Positions 47,018 through 55,591 of a stretch of DNA of 64,000 nt are shown here, in pieces (position 1 is the stretch's first letter; every line of letters begins with the position of its first letter). Both the position numbers and the translations under genes were made by a program. The notes beneath the pieces are model-generated. The model searched no databases and was not told the origin of the DNA. It was given only the letters and a program-made list of their open reading frames with translations. The stretch is from Bacteroidaceae bacterium (GTDB taxonomy: Bacteria > Bacteroidota > Bacteroidia > Bacteroidales > Bacteroidaceae). The stretch is taken from NCBI GenBank assembly GCA_024682395.1, contig JAIKZH010000005.1:48320-112319 (forward strand). The letters run 5' to 3'.

Positions 47018-48001
47018 ATGAATTATCGTACTTTTGGAAAAACAGGTGTCAAAGTAAGTGAGATATCATTAGGTACATGGCAATTAGGTTCAAAATGGGG
47101 AGATCCATTTGACGAGAAAGTTGCATTAGACACATTACAGGCTGCTGTTGACAATGGAATAAACTTGTTTGATACAGCAGACATATATCAAGACGGCAAT
47201 AGTGAAAGAGCAATAGGTAAATTCCTAAATATGCATCCCGACAAAAAAATCTTTGTAGTAACAAAAATGGGACGCGACTTAAACCCACATGTTGCAGAGG
47301 GTTATAACGAAGAGAACCTAAGACGCTTTGTTAATCGCTCTCGCAAACAATTAGGTCAAGAGAGTTTAGATCTCACCCTACTCCACTGTCCACCAACTTC
47401 AGTGTTCTACGACAAGAAAGTGTTCAAAGTCTTAGACGACATGAAAGCAGAAGGACTTATCAAACACTACGGAGTAAGTATTGAGAAAGTGGAAGAAGGA
47501 CTGGCTGCATTAGAACACGATATCTCAGCTATTGAAGTCATATTCAATATGTTCAGAACAAAACCTGCAGAAGAATTGTTCAAAAAGGCTGCAGCAAAGA
47601 ATGTGGGCATTATCGTAAGAGTTCCATTGGCAAGCGGACTATTAACTGGAAAATATACAGAGAATACCACATTCGGTCCACAAGACCACCGCTCATTCAA
47701 TCGTAATGGTGAGGCATTCGATAAAGGCGAAACATTCTCAGGTGTTGACTACACAACAGGTATTCGTGTTGCACAACAACTAAAAGAAGAGCTTCACACT
47801 GAAAACCTTGCAGCAACAGCATTGCGATGGATACTCATGCACCCAGAAGTAAGTGTAATCATACCAGGAGCAAGTCGTCCAGAACAAATTAAAGCAAACG
47901 TAACAGCCTCTGAATTACCAGCATTGACTGACACTGAAATGGCAAAAGTACAAGATATATACGACAAAGAGATTCGTCCTTCTGTACATCATCTTTGGTA
48001 A
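47018..48001 (+). CDS. aldo/keto reductase
   Basis: The 327-residue NADPH-dependent oxidoreductase has the (beta/alpha)8 family tetrad: Asp52 and Tyr57 in LFDTADIYQDG, Lys83 in VVTKMG and His123 in LTLLHCPP. The C-terminal SVIIPGASRPEQIKAN is the usual cofactor-phosphate loop. It resembles the general stress/YajO-like group, which reduces small aldehydes. The natural substrate cannot be deduced. It is flanked by a 102-nt upstream gap without a clear promoter and by a strong bidirectional terminator, so it may be a single-gene unit. Confidence 0.92.
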   Translation: MNYRTFGKTGVKVSEISLGTWQLGSKWGDPFDEKVALDTLQAAVDNGINLFDTADIYQDGNSERAIGKFLNMHPDKKIFVVTKMGRDLNPHVAEGYNEENLRRFVNRSRKQLGQESLDLTLLHCPPTSVFYDKKVFKVLDDMKAEGLIKHYGVSIEKVEEGLAALEHDISAIEVIFNMFRTKPAEELFKKAAAKNVGIIVRVPLASGLLTGKYTENTTFGPQDHRSFNRNGEAFDKGETFSGVDYTTGIRVAQQLKEELHTENLAATALRWILMHPEVSVIIPGASRPEQIKANVTASELPALTDTEMAKVQDIYDKEIRPSVHHLW

Positions 48002-48045
48002 GAGACTACAAACTTGTCATATCATCTGAAAGACAAATAACAGAA

Positions 48046-48090
48046 AAATGTGAGTCCGGAACAAAAAATTCCTTCCAGACTCACATTTTA
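48046..48090. terminator. bidirectional terminator
   Basis: TGTGAGTCCGGA pairs with TCCAGACTCACA (11 of 12) around an AT-rich 13-nt loop. A residues precede it and T residues follow, between the converging reductase and PstS-like genes. Confidence 0.85.
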
Positions 48091-48110
48091 TTAATATATA
48101 ACCTAATATT

Positions 48111-49346
48111 TTAATACATCATCACTTTCTTGGCTAACTTTTCTCCATTAGCAAACCACACTGACACCATATACAGTCCACGCATATCAGATGGAACGGA
48201 AATATTATTAGAAATTACATTCTCGTGAAATAAAGTTCTTCCCTGCATGTCGGTTATTTCCAGTCTTTGAGCAGGCTCGTCTGAAATAATGCTTATTTTA
48301 CGGTTTCGGATTGTTATATCAGCATTCACCTTAGACACATTACTGATACTTGCAGCTTTGGGTAATGGAATATATCCACTTTCGTCAACTAAACTCTGTC
48401 CTTTATCCGTTGTCAGAAATTCATATATCTTATATGCAACCGAAGACTTATCTATATCAGAACGTACTGCGGCATATACATTGGTGACATACGGATATGT
48501 ACCATTTAAGATATTCTCTCTTGTCGCCGTAACATCGTTAACACCAACAGTTTTTGAATAACTTGGGACAACTGGAGAAAAAAGAAAATCACTGTGATAG
48601 AAAGAAGTATATGTCAGACCAGTTTGATTCTCACTTATAAAATAATATTCTGGAAGCATAATCCTACTTATGGTCAGTTTTGGTAAAGAAGAGGTAGGCT
48701 GTCCATCCATGACCATAGAATTAAACAGTTCTCCTGTTTCAATATCTGATGGCTGTAAATAAGCTGTTATTGCTGCATCCTCACCCCCAACTTCGTTCCA
48801 ATTAGTAATTTTTCCAGTATATATACCTTGTATTTGATCAATGCTTAGATTATCTACTGGATTAAATATATTCACTATAAAGGTGAGAGCATTTACAGCT
48901 ATCGTTTTTTCCAACAAGGTCACACCCTGTTCTTCTGCATATTCTTTTTCTTCATCAGAAATTTTCCTTTGGGTGATAATTAAATCAGACTTATTTTCAA
49001 TAAGATTGAGAAATGAATTATGAGTTATATTATGATGTGGTAAAAGACTACCAAGCAAATCTTCTTCCTCTGAAGTAAGAACTTCAAATGGATAAATATA
49101 AACTTCTAGGTAGCCTCGTCCATCGGCAGCAAGAGGCGAAGGATATAAAATCCAGAAATATTCCAACCCTAACAATTTTGCAGCAATGAGAGTGCGAAGA
49201 GAATATGTGGAATAAGGACCATCGATTATTGGTATGTTATTTAGTTCAACTTCTTCACCGTCAAGCAAAAGCTTTGGAGGTTTCCCTGCCCGACATATGC
49301 TAGAACACAACAAAGTAAGAAGAATAAAAATATATATTTTTTTCAT
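48111..49346 (-). CDS. secreted PstS-like substrate-binding-fold protein (copy 1)
   Basis: The 411-residue protein starts with a signal peptide (MKKIYIFILLTLLCSSICRA) that is identical in the next gene. The central part resembles the phosphate-binding PstS fold, with IQGIYTGKITNWNEVGG as the best landmark and KSSVAYKIYEFLTTDKGQ near the end of the domain. The last 75 residues (ITDMQGRTLFHEN, then MRGLYMVSVWFANGEKLAKK) look like a type IX sorting domain, so it is probably surface-exposed or released. No Pst permease is adjacent. It differs from copy 2 mostly in the middle, while both ends are almost identical. The ligand is unknown. Confidence 0.8.
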   Translation of the reverse strand: MKKIYIFILLTLLCSSICRAGKPPKLLLDGEEVELNNIPIIDGPYSTYSLRTLIAAKLLGLEYFWILYPSPLAADGRGYLEVYIYPFEVLTSEEEDLLGSLLPHHNITHNSFLNLIENKSDLIITQRKISDEEKEYAEEQGVTLLEKTIAVNALTFIVNIFNPVDNLSIDQIQGIYTGKITNWNEVGGEDAAITAYLQPSDIETGELFNSMVMDGQPTSSLPKLTISRIMLPEYYFISENQTGLTYTSFYHSDFLFSPVVPSYSKTVGVNDVTATRENILNGTYPYVTNVYAAVRSDIDKSSVAYKIYEFLTTDKGQSLVDESGYIPLPKAASISNVSKVNADITIRNRKISIISDEPAQRLEITDMQGRTLFHENVISNNISVPSDMRGLYMVSVWFANGEKLAKKVMMY

Positions 49347-49388
49347 AATTTTGTTTAATCTTAATTCATAATTTAATCAAAGATTATA

Positions 49389-50606
49389 TTAATACATCAT
49401 CACTTTCTTGGCTAACTTTTCTCCATTAGCAAACCACACTGACACAAAGTACAGTCCACGCATATCAGATGGAACGGAGATATTATTAGAATTTACATTC
49501 TCGTGAAATGCTGTTCTTCCCTGCATGTCGGTTATTTCCAATCTTTGAGCTGGCTCGTCTGAAATAATGCTTATTGCATGGTTTCGGAATTCTATTTCTG
49601 CATTTACCTTTGAAACATTGCGTATGTCTGTTGATGCAGTCAATGGAATATATCCGCTTTCATCAACTATTTTCTGTCCCTCGTATGTAGTTAAAAACTC
49701 ATAGATTTTATAGGCAACAGATGATTTATCAATGTCTGAGCGTACTGCAGCATATACATTTGTGACATATGGGTATGTACCATTTAAAATATTCTCTCTT
49801 GTCATTGGCACACCATCTACACCAACAGCCTTTGCTTTCCCCCGATTAAAAAGAAAATTATAATAATAGTAAGGAGTATAAACTATGCCGGATTGATCAT
49901 TTATTATCATAAAATGTTCTGGAAGCATAGTCGTACTTTCATCCAATTCCGTTAAAGAACATGTTGCATGACCATCCATGACCATTGTATTAAAATGTTC
50001 TGTTATTTCAAGATATGATGGTAATAAATAAGCATTTATATTAGCATCGTTACCATCAACCATACTCCAATTTGTTATATTACCCGTATATATACCCTGA
50101 ATTTCCCCAACACTTAAATTATTTACTGGATTTGATTTATTTACTATAATAGCAAGAGCATCTATGGCTATTGGTTTTTCTAACAATGTAACACCTTGTT
50201 CTTCGGCATATGCTTTCTCTTCATCAGATATACACCTTTGAGTGATAATTAAATCCGACTTATTATCAATAAGATCGAGAAATGAATAATGAGTAGGACC
50301 ACACAACAAACGTTTATCAAGTAAACTCTGTTCCTCTTGAGTAATGATATTCGACCTATTTATCACTATTCGTTTGTAACCTTGTCCAGAACCCACAGGC
50401 GGGAATGTATAGTAGTAATAATCCAACCCCAACAATTTAGCAGCAATAAGACTACGAAAATAATATGTTGAAAAAGGGCCTTCTATTATCGGCATGTCAT
50501 TAAGCGTCAATTCTTCACCATCAAGCAAAACCTTTGGAGGATTATCGGCACGACATATACTAGAACATAACAAAGTAAGAAGAATAAAAATATATATTTT
50601 TTTCAT
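49389..50606 (-). CDS. secreted PstS-like substrate-binding-fold protein (copy 2)
   Basis: The 405-residue protein is the upstream member of a tandem pair, with the same 20-residue signal peptide and the same C-terminal sorting-like tail as copy 1. The PstS landmark reads IQGIYTGNITNWSMVDG, and KSSVAYKIYEFLTTYEGQ is nearly the same as in copy 1. The ligand-pocket region (for example the segment around LDYYYYTFPPVGSGQG) is the most divergent part, suggesting a different ligand. It is expressed from a perfect promoter at 50657-50688, and copy 1 follows 42 nt later, so both are likely on one transcript. Confidence 0.8.
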   Translation of the reverse strand: MKKIYIFILLTLLCSSICRADNPPKVLLDGEELTLNDMPIIEGPFSTYYFRSLIAAKLLGLDYYYYTFPPVGSGQGYKRIVINRSNIITQEEQSLLDKRLLCGPTHYSFLDLIDNKSDLIITQRCISDEEKAYAEEQGVTLLEKPIAIDALAIIVNKSNPVNNLSVGEIQGIYTGNITNWSMVDGNDANINAYLLPSYLEITEHFNTMVMDGHATCSLTELDESTTMLPEHFMIINDQSGIVYTPYYYYNFLFNRGKAKAVGVDGVPMTRENILNGTYPYVTNVYAAVRSDIDKSSVAYKIYEFLTTYEGQKIVDESGYIPLTASTDIRNVSKVNAEIEFRNHAISIISDEPAQRLEITDMQGRTAFHENVNSNNISVPSDMRGLYFVSVWFANGEKLAKKVMMY

Positions 50607-50656
50607 GATATAAATACTTAACTTTTAAATTAAGGTAAAACATTATTTTTGCAATG

Positions 50657-50688
50657 CAAAGATAATAAATATCTATAAATCAGCCAAA
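50657..50688 (-). promoter_or_regulatory. promoter of the PstS-like pair
   Basis: Minus-strand TTTG-N20-TATCTTTG with both boxes perfect, about 50 nt before the first start codon. Confidence 0.8.
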
Positions 50689-50695
50689 TTAGTAA

Positions 50696-50738
50696 CAAAA
50701 AAACAGCAGAAGTTTCATTTTCACAAAACCTCTGCTGT
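50696..50738 (-). terminator. terminator of the RsiV-like gene
   Basis: On the minus strand ACAGCAGAGGTTT pairs with AAACTTCTGCTGT (12 of 13) and is followed by seven T residues. It lies just after the lipoprotein gene. Confidence 0.9.
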
Positions 50739-50762
50739 ATCTTGATTCTTCCAGATTTGTTT

Positions 50763-51572
50763 TTATTTCACAATTCCTTCTGCGAGATATGGTTTCAATT
50801 CGTCATACGAAATTACACATTCAGGCATCCCGGCCGCATAAGGTACAATTTCATATACTCCATATATAAATTTAACACCATCCTCAACCAGCCATCCTCC
50901 GTTAGCAGGAAGTGGGAATTCGTCACGAACATTATCAAACAAGACATCATCGATCTCTACATCTGAGTTCTCATCAAAATATGATGCAAGATGTTTCTTG
51001 ATAACTTTTGCAAGACCTTCAGTGCTCTCAAAAAGATCATCAGATATTATACGACCTGTTTGTTTATCAAAAGTCTTACCATAATTATATGGTATATCGT
51101 GTGCACCACCATAGTAATCAGAACCCAAAACTTCATATGTAACATAGTCGTCGGATTCATACACCACTTTTATTTCTACTTGACGGCTTGCCGTAGGTGT
51201 GTCATCATCACGTTTAAAGAACTTAGAAGAAATACTCTTTAACATCTTCTCAGAGAAGTCAATCTTTCCTTTATAATCATCTAACAAACAATTTGTAATC
51301 CATTGTCTGATAGATTTGGCTAATTGACTATCACCTTGTGGCACATCTACATCAATAGTGTAATATGATGTCATGGCGTCAGGATTTGACAATGAATCTT
51401 TAAACTGAACGTTCTCAACAGAAAATTCTACGACTTCTTCTGGCTCTTCACATTCTGTGGAATCAACTGCTGTTGAGTCTGAGTCTGTTGGTTGTGATGT
51501 ATTATTGCTGTTACATGCAGTAGTACACATGAAAAAGCTTATTGCAAATACAGAAATAAGTATTTTATTCAT
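50763..51572 (-). CDS. RsiV/DUF3298-like lipoprotein
   Basis: The 269-residue protein has a lipobox ending TTAC (Cys20), then a Ser/Thr/Asp/Glu linker, then a two-domain region. The characteristic GAHDIPYNYGKTFDKQTGRII segment and the C-terminal YEIVPYAAGMPECVISYDELKPYL place it with the DUF3298/RsiV group. RsiV itself is an anti-sigma factor that binds lysozyme, but many Bacteroidetes members are free lipoproteins without the anti-sigma helix, as here. It is separated from pnp by 100 nt, has its own terminator and is probably an envelope protein. The ligand is unknown. Confidence 0.82.
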   Translation of the reverse strand: MNKILISVFAISFFMCTTACNSNNTSQPTDSDSTAVDSTECEEPEEVVEFSVENVQFKDSLSNPDAMTSYYTIDVDVPQGDSQLAKSIRQWITNCLLDDYKGKIDFSEKMLKSISSKFFKRDDDTPTASRQVEIKVVYESDDYVTYEVLGSDYYGGAHDIPYNYGKTFDKQTGRIISDDLFESTEGLAKVIKKHLASYFDENSDVEIDDVLFDNVRDEFPLPANGGWLVEDGVKFIYGVYEIVPYAAGMPECVISYDELKPYLAEGIVK

Positions 51573-51610
51573 TATAAGGTAGGATTTTATGGTTTATAAA
51601 TAAATCTATA

Positions 51611-51637
51611 ATGGGTTAGCCCTAACAGCTAACCCAA
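51611..51637 (-). terminator. hairpin downstream of pnp
   Basis: TGGGTTAGC pairs with GCTAACCCA around a 7-nt loop. No strong T run follows on the minus strand, so termination is plausible but not certain. Confidence 0.6.
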
Positions 51638-51672
51638 TTATATAGAATTTCATTTAGATTCTAAATGAGCGA

Positions 51673-54012
51673 TTACTTCAAGAAATCATCAAGTGCGCTA
51701 CGTACATCACCAGTATTAGTGTTGTTAGCCTGTTGATTTCCTTTGTTTTCGAAATCACTGTGACGGAATTCTTGACGTGCTGTACGTCCTTCGTTATTTC
51801 CGTGTTGGCGATCATTGTTGCGTTGTGGACGCTGAGGACGTTCTGCGCGTTGTGGTCTTTCAGGACGTTCAACATATCCTTCTGGTTTTTCAATAAGAGC
51901 ACGGTGAGAGAGTTTAAACTTACCTGTCTTTTGATCAACATCAACAAGTTTCACATCGATTGTGTCACCTTCGTTGATACCAGTTTCTTCCATTGTTGCA
52001 AAACGTTTCCAATCTATCTCTGAGATGTGGAGCAATCCTTCTTTACCAGAAAGGAACTCAACAAAACATCCATAAGGCATGATTGATTTCACCTTACTTG
52101 TATAGACCTCACCTATTTCAGGAACAGCAACGATACTCTTGATACGTGACATTGCATCATTGATGCTTGCTTTATCAGGAGCAGCAACCATTACTTTTCC
52201 TTCACCATCCACTTCTTCTATTGTGATAGTTGTCTTAGTCTCTTCTTGGATTTGCTGGATAACTTTTCCACCAGGACCGATTACAGCACCAATCATATCC
52301 TTAGGGATAAGAATTTGTTCGATGCGAGGTACATGTGGTTTGAAGTCTTCACGTGGCTTACTGATAGTCTTCATCATTTCACCCATGATGTGTTCGCGAC
52401 CAGCTTTAGCTTGCATAAGTGCGCGTTCAAGGATTTCGTAAGAAAGACCATCACACTTGATATCCATCTGAGTTGCTGTAAGACCCTTAGCTGTACCAGT
52501 AGTCTTAAAGTCCATATCACCAAGGTGGTCTTCATCACCTAAGATATCAGAAAGGATAGCATATTTGTCTTCACCTGGGTTCTTAATAAGTCCCATTGCG
52601 ATACCTGCAACTGGATTCTTAATTGGAACACCTGCATCCATAAGAGCAAGAGTTCCGGCACATGTTGTAGCCATTGAAGAAGAACCATTTGATTCGAGGA
52701 TATCACTTACAACACGAATTGTGTAAGGGAAGTCTTCAGGAATCTGTCCTTTGATACCACGCCATGCAAGGTGTCCGTGACCGATTTCACGACGGCCAGT
52801 AGAACGCTGAGCCTTAGCTTCACCTGTAGAGAATGGAGGGAAGTTATAATGAAGAAGGAACTTCTGATAGTATTTTTCTAATGCACCATCAACAAGTTTC
52901 TCATCCAATTTAGTTCCAAGAGTTGCTGTTGCAAGAGCTTGAGTTTCACCACGAGTGAAGATTGCGCTACCATGAGGTCCTGGAAGTGGACTTACTTCAC
53001 ACCAGATAGGACGGATTTCTGTTGTTATACGTCCATCAAGACGAATTCCTTCATCAAGAATACAACGACGCATAGCATCACGTTCTACATCTGCATAATA
53101 TCTGTCGATAAGAGTATTCTTTTCTTCAAGTTCATCTTCAGACATATCAGCATGGTTAGCTGCATAATTTTCTTTATAGTCTTCACGAATCTTTTCGAAA
53201 GCTTCTGCACGTGCATGCTTCTCAAGACCTTGTTTTGTTACGTCATATGCTGGTTTATAGCAAACGTTCTTTATATCTTCACGAAGTTCTTCGTCGTTAA
53301 CTTCATGACAATATTCACGTTTTACATCTGTACCGAGTTCCTTCATCAATTCTTTTTGAAGTTGGCACTGAGGTTTGATTGCTGCGTGAGCTGCCTTAAG
53401 AGCTTCGAGCAAGTCTTGTTCGCTCACTTCCTTCATCTCACCTTCAACCATCATAATGTTTTCTTCAGTAGCACCCACCATAAGATCCATATCAGCCTCT
53501 TTCAACTGTTCGAAAGTTGGATTAATGACGAATTCACCATTAATACGTGCTACACGTACTTCTGAAATTGGGCCGTCAAATGGGATATCACTACATGCAA
53601 TAGCTGCACTGGCTGCAAAACCAGCGAGAGCGTCAGGCATATCAACACCATCTGCTGAGAATAAGATTACATTAACATAAACCTCTGCATGATAGTTTGA
53701 TGGGAATAATGGGCGAAGAGCACGGTCAACCAAACGGCATGTAAGAATTTCTTCATCAGATGGTTTTCCTTCGCGCTTTGTAAAACCTCCAGGGAATCGG
53801 CCGTTTGCCGAATACTTTTCACGATATTCTACCTGGAGAGGCATAAAATCTGTTCCTGGTACTGCATCTTTTGCGGCACAAACAGTGGCCAGGAGCATAG
53901 TGTTACCCATTCTAAGCATGACAGCTCCATCGGCTTGTTTTGCCAAACGTCCTGTTTCAATGCTGATTTCTCTACCATCAGGCAATGAAACTTTCTTTGT
54001 AATTACATTCAT
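51673..54012 (-). CDS. pnp: polyribonucleotide nucleotidyltransferase (PNPase)
   Basis: This phosphorolytic 3'-5' exoribonuclease (779 aa) turns over mRNA. It has two RNase PH cores ([20 protein letters not shown] in the first, [23 protein letters not shown] in the second), a KH domain with the GxxG loop IGPGGKVI, and an S1 domain ([18 protein letters not shown]). After S1 comes a 70-residue Arg/Pro/Gln/Asn-rich tail with ERPQR-type repeats, ending in a conserved-looking acidic tip ([10 protein letters not shown]). It has its own promoter with a small hairpin at the predicted transcript start. The long antisense frames over it are shadows. Confidence 0.97.
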   Translation of the reverse strand: MNVITKKVSLPDGREISIETGRLAKQADGAVMLRMGNTMLLATVCAAKDAVPGTDFMPLQVEYREKYSANGRFPGGFTKREGKPSDEEILTCRLVDRALRPLFPSNYHAEVYVNVILFSADGVDMPDALAGFAASAAIACSDIPFDGPISEVRVARINGEFVINPTFEQLKEADMDLMVGATEENIMMVEGEMKEVSEQDLLEALKAAHAAIKPQCQLQKELMKELGTDVKREYCHEVNDEELREDIKNVCYKPAYDVTKQGLEKHARAEAFEKIREDYKENYAANHADMSEDELEEKNTLIDRYYADVERDAMRRCILDEGIRLDGRITTEIRPIWCEVSPLPGPHGSAIFTRGETQALATATLGTKLDEKLVDGALEKYYQKFLLHYNFPPFSTGEAKAQRSTGRREIGHGHLAWRGIKGQIPEDFPYTIRVVSDILESNGSSSMATTCAGTLALMDAGVPIKNPVAGIAMGLIKNPGEDKYAILSDILGDEDHLGDMDFKTTGTAKGLTATQMDIKCDGLSYEILERALMQAKAGREHIMGEMMKTISKPREDFKPHVPRIEQILIPKDMIGAVIGPGGKVIQQIQEETKTTITIEEVDGEGKVMVAAPDKASINDAMSRIKSIVAVPEIGEVYTSKVKSIMPYGCFVEFLSGKEGLLHISEIDWKRFATMEETGINEGDTIDVKLVDVDQKTGKFKLSHRALIEKPEGYVERPERPQRAERPQRPQRNNDRQHGNNEGRTARQEFRHSDFENKGNQQANNTNTGDVRSALDDFLK

Positions 54013-54066
54013 TTTTTTAATTTGCTATTATACTGCACACCTTTGTGCATTGATTATATATAAAAT

Positions 54067-54080
54067 CACGATAAATCGTG
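54067..54080 (-). repeat. short dyad at the pnp transcript start
   Basis: CACGAT-TT-ATCGTG on the minus strand follows the -7 box directly, so it would form a hairpin at the very 5' end of the pnp mRNA. Confidence 0.45.
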
Positions 54081-54112
54081 CAAAGATAATAATTAATTAA
54101 TAATTTATCACA
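54081..54112 (-). promoter_or_regulatory. pnp promoter
   Basis: Minus-strand TGTG-N20-TATCTTTG: perfect -7 box and the same TGTG -33 variant and 20-bp spacer as the rpoD promoter. Confidence 0.7.
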
Positions 54113-54182
54113 TTAATTTTAAATTAATTTCTGTTTATATCATGTTTTTTTGTTTTTTCGCTCCAAATACATAATAATTAGT

Positions 54183-54190
54183 TAAATTTG
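54183..54190 (+). promoter_or_regulatory. -7 box upstream of the DUF4369/Trx-like gene
   Basis: TAAATTTG matches TAnnTTTG and covers an in-frame TTG (54188) that would otherwise be a possible start, so the downstream ATG at 54221 must be used. The -33 position does not match. Confidence 0.6.
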
Positions 54191-54220
54191 CAAATTGTAA
54201 ACATTCATAACAATCAAAAT

Positions 54221-55378
54221 ATGACAAAAATACTTACTACAATAATATCGACCATTGCATTATGCTCAATTACAGCTTGTGATCAATCCAACAAATTTAC
54301 AATTGAAGGCAATATAGAAAATGCTGGCGATTCTGTATTATACCTTGAAGCCATAACATTGGATGGAGTTCAAAAATTAGATTCAGTTAAGTTAAATTCA
54401 AATGGAGATTTCAAGTTTAAGGCGCAAGCCCCAGCCTACCCTGAGTTCTATTCTCTCCGAATCAATAAGAAAAGAATAAATCTTGCTATTGATTCTACTG
54501 AAACTATAATAGTTAAGGCCTCATTACCTCAAATGAGTACAAACTACACTGTTGAAGGCTCAAAGAGTTGCGAAAACATCAGACAGATCGTTATCAAGCA
54601 GATTGACTTGCAAAACAAGATAAATGCCATCGGAAGAAATACCAACCTATATCCAAAAGAAATAACCGACAGCATTGACACTCTCATACAAAATTACAAA
54701 AAAATCATGAGAGATGAATATATATTAAAAAATGCAAGTTCAACCGAAGCATATTACGCAGTATGCCAGTCAATTATCTACGGAAATTCTATCATTCAGA
54801 TTTTCAATCCGATAGACAATCGTAACGATGTGAAATGCTATGCCGCTGTGGCTAACTCATGGGATGCTTTATACCATGATTCTGAGCGTACCATTCAACT
54901 TTGCAATCTGGCAATAAAAGGAATGAACAACACTGCACCTACACAACAGAAAATCATTGAAATAGATGAATCAAAAATATCTGAAGCAGGGATTATTCCA
55001 ATAAAACTGCCCGACATCAATAGTAAACTCATAGACATTACTTCTCTAAAAGGTAAAGTGGTATTGCTTGACTTTACTAAATACGGCATAAAAGACTCAG
55101 CAGAAAGAACTCGTAAGATGCGCGACTTGTATGACAAATACAAGAACAGAGGATTTGAGATTTATCAGATATCACTCGACAACGATATCCATTTCTGGAA
55201 AATATCATGCGAAAATCTGCCTTGGATATGCGTTCACGAAACAAACGGAAGTACTACAGGTTCATATGGTGTAACTAACCTACCTACTTCCTTCATTATC
55301 AACCGAAACAATGAAGTTGTAATAAGAAGTGAGATGATAAAAACATCAATCGAAGAAGAAATTGAAAAACTATTATAA
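54221..55378 (+). CDS. DUF4369 plus thioredoxin-fold lipoprotein lacking CxxC
   Basis: The 385-residue lipoprotein (lipobox SITAC, Cys20) has an N-terminal DUF4369-like beta-domain (FTIEGNIENAGDSVLYLE). A helical middle follows, then an AhpC/TlpA-like thioredoxin fold from about residue 265 (LKGKVVLLDFTKYG, then FEIYQISLDN, GVTNLPTSFIINRNNEVV). In active relatives the strand VVLLDFWA is followed by a WCxxC redox site; here the residues are TKYGIKDSAERT, with no cysteine, so it should not act as a thiol reductase. The cis-proline region (NLPTSF) is kept, implying an intact fold with a binding role. It is a monocistronic gene with its own -7 box. Confidence 0.85.
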   Translation: MTKILTTIISTIALCSITACDQSNKFTIEGNIENAGDSVLYLEAITLDGVQKLDSVKLNSNGDFKFKAQAPAYPEFYSLRINKKRINLAIDSTETIIVKASLPQMSTNYTVEGSKSCENIRQIVIKQIDLQNKINAIGRNTNLYPKEITDSIDTLIQNYKKIMRDEYILKNASSTEAYYAVCQSIIYGNSIIQIFNPIDNRNDVKCYAAVANSWDALYHDSERTIQLCNLAIKGMNNTAPTQQKIIEIDESKISEAGIIPIKLPDINSKLIDITSLKGKVVLLDFTKYGIKDSAERTRKMRDLYDKYKNRGFEIYQISLDNDIHFWKISCENLPWICVHETNGSTTGSYGVTNLPTSFIINRNNEVVIRSEMIKTSIEEEIEKLL

Positions 55379-55406
55379 GGCATAATACAAGAGACGAGTC
55401 TTAATC

Positions 55407-55496
55407 TTACTGATATATCTGAGGAATTTATATAAAACCAACATGAGAACAACATCAAAAATCTCACATATCTATAAACCTCCGACATATCAGTAA
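55407..55496. repeat. 90-nt imperfect inverted repeat
   Basis: TTACTGATATATCTGAGG at the left pairs with the right arm at 55479-55496 at 16 of 18 positions. A weaker inner dyad (ATGAGA with TCTCACAT) lies inside. No T run follows, so it is more likely a small mobile or structured element than a simple terminator. Confidence 0.5.
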
Positions 55497-55564
55497 ATTT
55501 CATCGTTTCGACAACCAACCTTGTTTTTATTGTTTGGCATATTTCATAAATCGGAAGTTTTTCT

Positions 55565-55572
55565 TAACTTTG
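55565..55572 (+). promoter_or_regulatory. -7 box upstream of the 5'-nucleotidase gene
   Basis: TAACTTTG matches TAnnTTTG, 19 nt before the ATG. The nearest TTTG is 28 bp upstream, too far for a standard -33 box. Confidence 0.5.
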
Positions 55573-55591
55573 TCACCAAATAAAAAATCTA

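Noticed and set aside
52939..53565. 208-codon plus-strand frame over pnp
   Set aside because: It is antisense to a certain gene, rich in Phe/Cys/His as expected from a shadow frame, and has no promoter.
54183..54223. TTG start at 54188 for the DUF4369 lipoprotein
   Set aside because: The TTG lies inside a perfect -7 box; the ATG at 54221 gives a short, standard lipoprotein signal.
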